Shown here piece after piece: positions 1-4,930 of a stretch of 10,162 nt of DNA (within the stretch, counting starts at the first letter, position 1; every line of letters starts with the position of its first letter). Origin of the DNA: Acidobacteriota bacterium (GTDB lineage: Bacteria; Acidobacteriota; Aminicenantia; UBA2199); assembly GCA_021817755.1 (NCBI GenBank), contig JAKAGC010000086.1:1-10162 (forward strand). Reading direction: 5' to 3'. The notes beneath the pieces were generated by a model. That model did not search any database. It had not been told where the DNA came from and worked only from the letters and a program-made list of their open reading frames with translations. The translations under genes were made by a program, and so were the position numbers.

Positions 1-296
1 TCGATAATCAATTTAGGTGTTTTGAGTTTTCCTGTTACGCGCCCGTGAGAAAATATTTCGATTCTATCGGAAGCATTCAATGTGCCTTTAACGCGTCCGT
101 TTATCGAAATACTGCCGGCATCAATGTCAGCTTCAACTTCCCCGGTTTCACCAACAATTAATTCATTCCCAGAAAGAATTTTTCCTTTAAACTTCCCATC
201 AATACGAAAAGAAAGTTTAAACCGAATATCACCAGTAATTTCAGTATCTTTATCGATAAACCCACTCACTCTACCTTGTGATTCCATTCGCTGCAT
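1..296 (-). CDS. Bactofilin family cytoskeletal protein (partial, C-terminus beyond window)
   Basis: Reading the minus strand from an ATG at 296 gives at least 98 residues that stay open to the window edge, so the C-terminus is missing. After a short N-terminal tail the protein shows the repetitive beta-helix pattern of bactofilins: GFIDKDTEITGDI, then FRIDGKFKGKI, ELIVGETGEVEADI, SISINGRVKGTL and RIEIFSHGRVTGKL, each a short beta-strand rung with glycine turns. Bactofilins polymerise without nucleotide into cytoplasmic or membrane-attached filaments that act as scaffolds. The start is supported by an AGGAG ribosome site six bases upstream, which lies inside the last codons of parB; the gap to the parB stop is 3 nt. 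A second in-frame ATG three codons later has no such site. Being last in a par operon suggests a scaffold role for origin segregation, as known for Myxococcus BacNOP with ParABC; that role is inferred here. Confidence 0.88.
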   Translation of the reverse strand, partial: MQRMESQGRVSGFIDKDTEITGDIRFKLSFRIDGKFKGKILSGNELIVGETGEVEADIDAGSISINGRVKGTLNASDRIEIFSHGRVTGKLKTPKLII

Positions 297-299
297 TTT

Positions 300-1145
300 T
301 TACTCCTTTATTAGTAATTTATATAATCGATCAAATTCTTCCAATTGATTAAAAAAGATTTCAATTTTTCCTTTCCCATTTTTTGCATAAGATAATTTGA
401 CACGCGTAGAAAGAGTACGCGCTAATCGATCTTCCGTTTTTCGAACATCAGGATCCTCTTTAATCTGGGGAGTTATTTTTTCTTTGGTGAGACTTTTTAC
501 TAGTTTTTCGGCTTGCCGAACCGAGAAACCATTTTTTAATATACGGGATAATGCTTCAAGTATTAAAGCGTTATCTTCCAAAGCAAGTATGGCTCTTGCG
601 TGTCCTTGCGTTATTGCACCGGTAATCACACTTTCTTTTACTGCTTCCGGTAATTTTAATAGTCTCAAGTAATTGGTAAGCGTACTTCGGTTCATTCCCA
701 GTTTTTCGCCTGCCTTTTCTTGAGTAAGTCCCATCTCTTTTATAAGCATTTCAATGCCTTCTGCTACTTCAATGGGATTCAAATCTTCTCTTTGAATATT
801 TTCAACAAGAGCACCAATTATTAGATCATTCTGTGTCAGGTTTTTTACAATTGCAGGGATTTGTTTCCATTTTAAAAATTGAGCAGCACGCCAGCGTCGC
901 TCACCTACCATAAGAAAATACTTGTTTTCTTCCTTATAAACCACAACCGGTTGAATCATTCCACTTTCTGTCAAAGAGTCAGCTAATTCTTTTATCTTTT
1001 CAACGCTAAATTTTTTGCGAGGCTGATAGGGATTGGGATAAATTTCATCTATATCAATTTCGATATAGCCTTTATCATCGACTTCAACTGTCGGTTTGTT
1101 GGAAATAATGGCATCTATGCCTTTTCCTAAAACATTCCGTTTCAT
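300..1145 (-). CDS. parB: Chromosome partitioning protein ParB (parS-binding CTPase)
   Basis: This is a 281-residue ParB/Spo0J, a normal length for a chromosomal member. ParB clamps onto DNA at parS, spreads using CTP, and is the cargo adaptor moved by ParA. The N-terminus has the short LGKGIDAII motif typical of the ParA-contacting tail. NPYQPRKKF (about 38-46), GERRWRAA (81-88) and ENIQREDLNP (115-124) are the CTP-binding/clamp motifs. A helix-turn-helix for parS recognition follows (about 139-162, LTQEKAGEKLGMNRSTLTNYL). The basic C-terminal part ends in a likely dimerisation helix. The ATG overlaps the parA stop as ATGA, a 4-nt overlap that implies translational coupling. Two perfect parS sites lie about 1.5-1.7 kb away in the same window, which fits an active ParABS system. 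Confidence 0.97.
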   Translation of the reverse strand: MKRNVLGKGIDAIISNKPTVEVDDKGYIEIDIDEIYPNPYQPRKKFSVEKIKELADSLTESGMIQPVVVYKEENKYFLMVGERRWRAAQFLKWKQIPAIVKNLTQNDLIIGALVENIQREDLNPIEVAEGIEMLIKEMGLTQEKAGEKLGMNRSTLTNYLRLLKLPEAVKESVITGAITQGHARAILALEDNALILEALSRILKNGFSVRQAEKLVKSLTKEKITPQIKEDPDVRKTEDRLARTLSTRVKLSYAKNGKGKIEIFFNQLEEFDRLYKLLIKE

Positions 1146-1921
1146 TGACCCATAATCTCCTTCGCCAACTGCATATAGGCGATTGAACCTGCTGATTTAA
1201 TTGCATACAACTGGATTGGTTTTCCAAAACTTGGAGCTTCCGATAATCGAATATTACGGGGAATAATCGAACGATATACTTTTGTTTTAAAGAAATTCCT
1301 AATCTCTTCTTCTACCTGTTTTGATAAATTGGTTCGTTCATCATACATAGTCAGCAAGATTCCTTTAATTTCAAGATCGGGATTAAAATTTTCCCTTGTC
1401 CGGTTAATCGTATCGATAAGATCTGATAAACCTTCGAGTGCATAATACTCGGTTTGAATTGGGATAAGTACACTCTGTGATGCCACCAATGCATTGATTG
1501 TTAAAAGTCCTAGTGAGGGAGGTGAGTCAACAATAATATAATCATATTGATCTGCAATACTGGCAAAAGCATTTTTTAGATACAAATGATTATTTTCCTC
1601 AACTGACACAAGTAATTCAAAACGAGCTAGTTTACGAGATGAAGGTAAGAGCTTCAAGTATTTTAACTCATGGTTTAAAATAGTTTCATCGAGTGTGCAT
1701 TCACCTTCAATTACAGAGTAAATATCACGAGTCACGGTATTTTTGTCGATTCCCAAGCCGGTTGTCGAATTGGCTTGTGGATCCAGGTCAACAAGCAAAA
1801 CTCGTTTTTCCGCAATTGCAAGTGACGCTCCCAGATTAATTGCAGTGGTTGTTTTTCCGACGCCACCTTTTTGGTTGGCTATCGCAATAATTTCACCTTT
1901 TTTCGTATTTGTTGTTTCCAC
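1142..1921 (-). CDS. parA: Chromosome partitioning ATPase ParA (Soj family)
   Basis: This is a 259-residue ParA/Soj ATPase of the short chromosomal type, without an N-terminal DNA-binding domain. ATP-bound dimers coat the nucleoid, and ParB-parS complexes trigger hydrolysis and follow the retreating ParA. Visible motifs are the deviant Walker A KGGVGKTT at 18-25 with its signature lysine K18, the VLLVDLDPQAN segment at 41-51, and Walker B YIIVDSPPSLG at 128-138. The start is a GTG at 1921, with a GGAGA ribosome site about nine bases upstream lying in the 3' end of rsmG; the rsmG stop is only 3 nt away. The stop overlaps the parB start. No transcription signal is visible within the gene group, so it is probably read from the promoter before rsmG. 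Confidence 0.97.
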   Translation of the reverse strand: METTNTKKGEIIAIANQKGGVGKTTTAINLGASLAIAEKRVLLVDLDPQANSTTGLGIDKNTVTRDIYSVIEGECTLDETILNHELKYLKLLPSSRKLARFELLVSVEENNHLYLKNAFASIADQYDYIIVDSPPSLGLLTINALVASQSVLIPIQTEYYALEGLSDLIDTINRTRENFNPDLEIKGILLTMYDERTNLSKQVEEEIRNFFKTKVYRSIIPRNIRLSEAPSFGKPIQLYAIKSAGSIAYMQLAKEIMGQ

Positions 1922-1924
1922 GCG

Positions 1925-2521
1925 TTATGTTCTCCATATTTTTAATATTTTCAATTCGTTTCTTAATGGCACATTATAGATTCTTTTCGAAAGACTTTCC
2001 AGGTCTTTCGAATTATTTTTAATTTTATTTTCAGAAGTAATAATAACCGCCTCTGAAATCCAGTATTTTTTTAGGTACAAAGAAAATACTGAAAGTTCGG
2101 GAAATCCTCTAGCGATTAAAGACAGATTTTTTCGAGAAGTACTTTTTAAATATTCCTCGATACTGATTCCTTTCACCTCTACATTTTTCAATCCAAGCAA
2201 ATTGACTGCATGAATCAAAAACTGAGCTTTTTTCTGTCTGGGTTCCACAAGAACAATTTTTTTTGATTCATTAAGAATGGCTGTCGGAATTCCAAGAATT
2301 CCATTTCCACTTCCAGCATCAACAACAAAATCAAATGAAAGATTCTCCTGAACAATAAGAGTTTCATTTAATAAAGCACCCAAACCTTCAGGTGTAATTT
2401 TACGAGAAATCAGATTTACATTTACATTATAATCAAGGAGTACTTTAACATAGGTCATCAAAAAATCTTTGACCTTAACAAACTCTGTGTTCAGTTGCAT
2501 TGCTTGAAAAGAAAAATCCAT
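1925..2521 (-). CDS. rsmG: 16S rRNA (guanine-N7) methyltransferase RsmG (GidB)
   Basis: RsmG transfers methyl from S-adenosylmethionine to N7 of G527 (E. coli numbering) in 16S rRNA. From the ATG at 2521 the protein has 198 residues, near the family norm of 200-240. It shows the SAM-binding loop VVDAGSGNGILGIP (family form DvGSGaGfPGiP), the acidic VEPRQKKAQFL strand end that binds the ribose, and a LIARGFPEL segment in place of the usual aRAva. It is somewhat divergent but convincing. A longer start at 2542 exists (adds MMCYNYG), but a TATAAT hexamer lies inside that extension. The 2521 ATG also places the family's Y-N-x-N-L-x-S helix at the expected distance from the N-terminus. Neither start has a good ribosome site. 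The usual partner mnmG (gidA) is absent; rsmG is the first gene left of the origin gap and leads rsmG-parA-parB-bactofilin. Confidence 0.92.
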   Translation of the reverse strand: MDFSFQAMQLNTEFVKVKDFLMTYVKVLLDYNVNVNLISRKITPEGLGALLNETLIVQENLSFDFVVDAGSGNGILGIPTAILNESKKIVLVEPRQKKAQFLIHAVNLLGLKNVEVKGISIEEYLKSTSRKNLSLIARGFPELSVFSLYLKKYWISEAVIITSENKIKNNSKDLESLSKRIYNVPLRNELKILKIWRT

Positions 2522-2527
2522 GCCATA

Positions 2528-2556
2528 ATTATAACACATCACACTTTCACAAACAA
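2528..2556 (-). promoter_or_regulatory. Candidate promoter of the rsmG-parA-parB-bactofilin operon
   Basis: On the minus strand a perfect TATAAT (2528-2533) is preceded after 17 nt by TTGTTT (2551-2556), which matches TTGACA at three of six positions. Transcription would start about seven bases after the -10 box, at 2521, which is exactly the A of the rsmG ATG, implying a leaderless or nearly leaderless message. The weak -35 keeps confidence moderate. Confidence 0.45.
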
Positions 2557-2609
2557 AAGAAAAAAGTGGAATTTTATTCAGTAATTAAAATTTTCAGAAG
2601 TTTTTTTTA

Positions 2610-2627
2610 TTGTTTCACGTGAAACAA
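2610..2627. promoter_or_regulatory. parS site 1 (ParB binding)
   Basis: The 16-bp core TGTTTCACGTGAAACA (2611-2626) is a perfect palindrome and an exact match to the near-universal chromosomal parS consensus TGTTNCACGTGAAACA. One extra T/A pair extends it to 18 bp. ParB is encoded in the window. Confidence 0.96.
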
Positions 2628-2834
2628 CCCCAATTACTCTCAAAAAGCGTTGATAATAAAGTGTTTTTAGAACTATTTATTTAAATAGGTCAAATTTCAA
2701 CGATTTTTCAATAAACAATATCTTTTCTTTTATAATTTTTTAAATTAAATTTAAGCCCTTTCCGCTTATTTTTTAAATTTGAGTCTTTTTTACACATTTC
2801 TCTATCTCCTACCCTTCAATCTTTATTATTTTTT

Positions 2835-2862
2835 GAAACCTGTTTCACGTGAAACAGGTTTC
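2835..2862. promoter_or_regulatory. parS site 2 (ParB binding), within a 28-bp perfect palindrome
   Basis: The same 16-bp parS core occurs at 2841-2856, here flanked by GAAACC and GGTTTC, so the symmetry runs 28 bp without a mismatch. It lies 230 bp from site 1 and 8 bp beyond the stop of the small minus-strand gene. A transcript could fold it into a hairpin, but no T-run follows in the direction of that gene, so parS is the better reading than a terminator. Confidence 0.96.
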
Positions 2863-2870
2863 GTTCATTT

Positions 2871-3071
2871 TTAATTTTTTTCATCAGTGTCCAATTCTTT
2901 TTCTTCATTTCCTTTTTTCTTATTTATATGAATATAATATGCAAATGATAATATCCAAATTACTAAAACAAAAGGCGAATTTCTTTTAAAATCAATAAAT
3001 AAAATATAAGGTGTACTTATTAACAAAATTATTACAATTAATACAAATAATCTTTTCAACCACAATTTCAT
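2871..3071 (-). CDS. Small two-helix membrane protein, function unknown
   Basis: This 66-residue protein was not recognised. A basic N-terminus (MKLWLKR) leads into a hydrophobic helix at about 8-26 (LFVLIVIILLISTPYILF). A short loop DFKRNSP and a second hydrophobic helix at about 34-49 (FVLVIWILSFAYYIHI) follow. The tail is highly charged (NKKKGNEEKELDTDEKN). By the positive-inside rule both ends face the cytoplasm. The gene is supported by a clear AGGAG ribosome site (3077-3081) five bases before the ATG and by its two-helix design. It stands alone, pointing away from dnaA, between parS site 2 and the dnaA promoter region. The two-helix hairpin with a PY motif is superficially like DUF3311-type small proteins, but no transporter partner is present, so no function is assigned. 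No convincing promoter was seen. Confidence 0.7.
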   Translation of the reverse strand: MKLWLKRLFVLIVIILLISTPYILFIDFKRNSPFVLVIWILSFAYYIHINKKKGNEEKELDTDEKN

Positions 3072-3146
3072 AGTTTCTCCTATATTTATAGAATTATCCT
3101 AAATTTTATACTAAAACATTACCAAGTTATTTTTTTTTGTAAAGAC

Positions 3147-3178
3147 TTGACTTCACATTTAATTTGATTTATTATAAT
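3147..3178 (+). promoter_or_regulatory. Candidate dnaA promoter
   Basis: A perfect TATAAT lies at 3173-3178. Upstream are TTGACT at 3147-3152 (20-nt spacer, too long) and the overlapping TTCACA at 3152-3157 (15-nt spacer, short), so the -10 is firm but the -35 is ambiguous. Transcription from about 3185 would give a leader of roughly 94 nt to the preferred dnaA ATG, containing the inverted DnaA-box pair. Confidence 0.45.
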
Positions 3179-3232
3179 GGGGCAATTTGAGATAAAGCTG
3201 GAGAAATTGAAAATTGATTAAGGCAATAAAAG

Positions 3233-3264
3233 ATTTCCACAATTGTTGATAAAATTGTGGAAAA
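3233..3264. repeat. Inverted DnaA-box pair at the dnaA 5' edge
   Basis: Perfect 11-bp inverted arms (3234-3244 and 3253-3263) are separated by 8 bp. The right arm holds an exact TTTTCCACA on the minus strand (3256-3264). The left arm holds ATTTCCACA on the plus strand (3233-3241), one mismatch. The pair lies 14 bp before the dnaA ATG, downstream of the candidate promoter. It is a natural site for DnaA to repress its own gene, and in RNA it could fold into a hairpin near the ribosome site. Either role is inferred. Confidence 0.75.
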
Positions 3265-3278
3265 AATTTGGTGCTACT

Positions 3279-4640
3279 ATGGATGATTTTGGACTAATTA
3301 AGAATTATCTTGAAAAAAATATAGACAAACAAACATTTGAGAAATGGATAATCCCCCTAGAATATATTGGCACCAAAAATAATGTTGTTTTTGTTTGCTC
3401 ATCTGATTCAAAAAAAAACGCATGGATCAAAACAAATCTACTTTCTAAATTTAATAAGAACATAAAAAAAGACCTCAATCTGGCATTAAAAATTGTCTCT
3501 CCTCTCATTGACGACGACGACGATAAATCCGATTCAACTGAAAATATATCCGATCCTTTTTCACCCGCTTCCGGAAAGAAAAAAATTATTGCTAATCTTC
3601 AACCACGTTATACATTTGAAAATTTTGTTCAAGTTGAACAAAATCGGCTCGCCTATTCTTTCGCTCATTCAGTCGCCGACTTTCCCGGAAAATCATACAA
3701 CCCTCTTTATATCTATAGTGATGTAGGTCTTGGTAAGACTCATCTTCTTTATGCTATTGGAAATAGAATTGTTAAGAATAACAAAAATCTTAATGTGATT
3801 TATTCAACCACCAGTGAATTTATGCACGAATATGTCGATTATAACCGTTTAAATAAAAGATCTGAATTTATTAATAAATACACTTCAGTAGATGTCCTTC
3901 TTATTGACGATATTCAATATATTACAAAATGGGAAGGCACTAGCGAACAATTTTATTATATTTTTAATAAACTTATCCAGTCAGAAAAACAGATAGTTCT
4001 TTGTTCCGATAAACATCCTGACAAAATTCCTGATCTTGAACAACGTATTAAATCAAGGTTTGAATGGGGTAGTATAGTAGATATTCTTCATTATGATCTT
4101 GAAGGACGTCTTGCAATTTTAAAAAATAAACTTCAAGAGCGAGCTCATAGTATTAAAAATGATTTTATTATTCCTGAAGATGTACTTTATTACATGGCTT
4201 CTTCAATAAAGGAAAATGTCCGAAAACTTGAAGGCGCATTAAATAGACTTATTGGAGTTGCTAATTTAAAATATTCGAACTCCAAAGGTACCAAAATCTC
4301 TCTTGAATTTGCAAAGGAATCCCTTAAACCCATTATTTCTCAAGGTAAAAAAGAAGTAACCATTGATCGAATTCGAGAATTCGTTGCTCAGAAATACAAT
4401 ATAAAAGTTGATGAAATGATTTCTAAAAGCAATAAAAGAGAAATTGCAGTTCCAAGACAAATTGCAATGTTTGTTTGTAAAAAACTAACTGAAAATCCTC
4501 TTCATGAAATTGGAAAAGAGTTTGGTGGAAAACATCATTCAACAGTACTTCATTCTATAAATAAAGTAGAAACTTCCATGCTTTCCGATTACGAATTTTC
4601 GAAAGAGATTAATTCCATTATTAAATTCTTTGCCGAATAA
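3279..4640 (+). CDS. dnaA: Chromosomal replication initiator DnaA
   Basis: DnaA binds oriC boxes, oligomerises with ATP and melts the origin. From the ATG at 3279 it has 453 residues. Domain I is at about 1-75 (FEKWIIPLE) and a short linker with an Asp run follows (78-82). The AAA+ domain spans about 108-330 and domain IV about 350-453. Visible motifs are Walker A GLGKTH (150-155), Walker B LLIDDIQ (207-213), sensor 1 CSDKHP, the arginine-finger box QRIKSRFEWG (255-264), sensor 2 NVRKLEG, and the DNA-reading signature ending FGGKHHSTVLHS (415-426). Oddities: the glycines that open the P-loop (GGxGLGKT) are replaced by S147-D148, and the signature RDHTT is KHHST. A TTG start at 3243 would add 12 residues, but it lies in the box repeat and lacks a ribosome site. 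ATG 3279 gives the usual domain I length with only a weak GGTG upstream. Confidence 0.97.
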   Translation: MDDFGLIKNYLEKNIDKQTFEKWIIPLEYIGTKNNVVFVCSSDSKKNAWIKTNLLSKFNKNIKKDLNLALKIVSPLIDDDDDKSDSTENISDPFSPASGKKKIIANLQPRYTFENFVQVEQNRLAYSFAHSVADFPGKSYNPLYIYSDVGLGKTHLLYAIGNRIVKNNKNLNVIYSTTSEFMHEYVDYNRLNKRSEFINKYTSVDVLLIDDIQYITKWEGTSEQFYYIFNKLIQSEKQIVLCSDKHPDKIPDLEQRIKSRFEWGSIVDILHYDLEGRLAILKNKLQERAHSIKNDFIIPEDVLYYMASSIKENVRKLEGALNRLIGVANLKYSNSKGTKISLEFAKESLKPIISQGKKEVTIDRIREFVAQKYNIKVDEMISKSNKREIAVPRQIAMFVCKKLTENPLHEIGKEFGGKHHSTVLHSINKVETSMLSDYEFSKEINSIIKFFAE

Positions 4641-4646
4641 TCATTT

Positions 4647-4655
4647 TTTTCCACA
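4647..4655 (+). promoter_or_regulatory. DnaA box 1
   Basis: Exact TTTTCCACA, seven bases after the dnaA stop; next box begins 79 bp on. Confidence 0.8.
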
Positions 4656-4725
4656 TTGTTGAAATCTATTTTTTTTTAAAATCTCTGATTTTTCACTATT
4701 ATCACTATTCTCAATTTTATTCCAC

Positions 4726-4734
4726 TTTTCCACA
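4726..4734 (+). promoter_or_regulatory. DnaA box 2
   Basis: Exact TTTTCCACA, preceded directly by a partial TTATTCCAC copy (4717-4725); 47 bp to the next start. Confidence 0.8.
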
Positions 4735-4772
4735 AATGTTAAAAACATCTTTTGCTTTTTCAAACTTCATAC

Positions 4773-4781
4773 TTTTCCACA
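4773..4781 (+). promoter_or_regulatory. DnaA box 3
   Basis: Exact TTTTCCACA. A degenerate copy ACTTCCACA (4782-4790) follows immediately, so boxes 3 and 4 with the weak one between them form the densest cluster. Confidence 0.82.
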
Positions 4782-4792
4782 ACTTCCACATT

Positions 4793-4801
4793 TTTTCCAC
4801 A
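4793..4801 (+). promoter_or_regulatory. DnaA box 4
   Basis: Exact TTTTCCACA, 20 bp start to start from box 3, about two helical turns, which places both on the same DNA face. Confidence 0.82.
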
Positions 4802-4846
4802 ATACATTCTACCTTCTATACACGGAACTGACATTCATTTATGTTT

Positions 4847-4855
4847 TTTTCCACA
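4847..4855 (+). promoter_or_regulatory. DnaA box 5
   Basis: Exact TTTTCCACA, the last box before the AT-rich stretch, so the likeliest one to nucleate a DnaA filament toward it. Confidence 0.82.
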
Positions 4856-4919
4856 AATTCACATTACATTCTTTTATTTATTTTGATATTATGATATTAT
4901 TCTAGATTAATAATAATAA
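4856..4919. other. AT-rich candidate duplex unwinding element
   Basis: Between the last box and the dnaN ribosome site the sequence is nearly all A/T. It includes a tandem 8-mer GATATTAT (4885-4892 and 4893-4900) and four TAA triplets (4908-4919). Low helix stability beside DnaA boxes is what an unwinding element requires; the TAA run resembles DnaA-trio repeats of the 3'-AAT-5' kind. Function is inferred. Confidence 0.6.
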
Positions 4920-4930
4920 GAGGTTGAAAA

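Larger units (their letters stand above)
2543..2870. other. Gene-free AT-rich segment holding the parS sites
   Basis: About 330 bp between rsmG and the small membrane protein gene hold no open frame with support. The contents are two parS palindromes and long A/T runs. One TTTTACACA (2788-2796) fits a loose DnaA-box pattern TTWTNCACA but differs from the window's own uniform TTTTCCACA boxes. No hairpin plus T-run terminator was seen for the gene ending at 2871. Confidence 0.6.
4641..4930. other. Probable chromosomal origin, oriC (dnaA-dnaN intergenic region)
   Basis: The 290-bp gap between dnaA and dnaN carries five exact TTTTCCACA sequences in one orientation, an AT-rich end and no gene. 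DnaA-box clusters beside dnaA are the standard bacterial oriC signature. Divergence of the flanking gene blocks and nearby parS sites support an origin here. The box is a T variant of the classic TTATCCACA and fits TTWTNCACA. Start-site mapping is absent, so the exact unwinding point is inferred. Confidence 0.88.

Noticed and set aside
82-348. Plus-strand frame of 88 codons
   Set aside because: Antisense to the bactofilin and the parB end, low-complexity Ser/Pro/Ile-rich translation, no support.
2788-2796. TTTTACACA as a further DnaA box near parS
   Set aside because: It fits the loose TTWTNCACA pattern but all exact boxes here are TTTTCCACA, and a single loose match in AT-rich DNA is expected by chance.
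2835-2862. 28-bp palindrome as a transcription terminator
   Set aside because: The core is an exact parS and no T-run follows in the direction of the neighbouring minus-strand gene.
3243-3278. TTG at 3243 as the dnaA start
   Set aside because: It lies in the DnaA-box inverted repeat and has no ribosome site; the added 12 residues are not needed for domain I, which has normal length from the ATG at 3279.
3513-3525. GAC/GAT run in dnaA as a functional repeat
   Set aside because: It encodes a short aspartate run in the variable linker of DnaA (domain II), where composition is free to drift.
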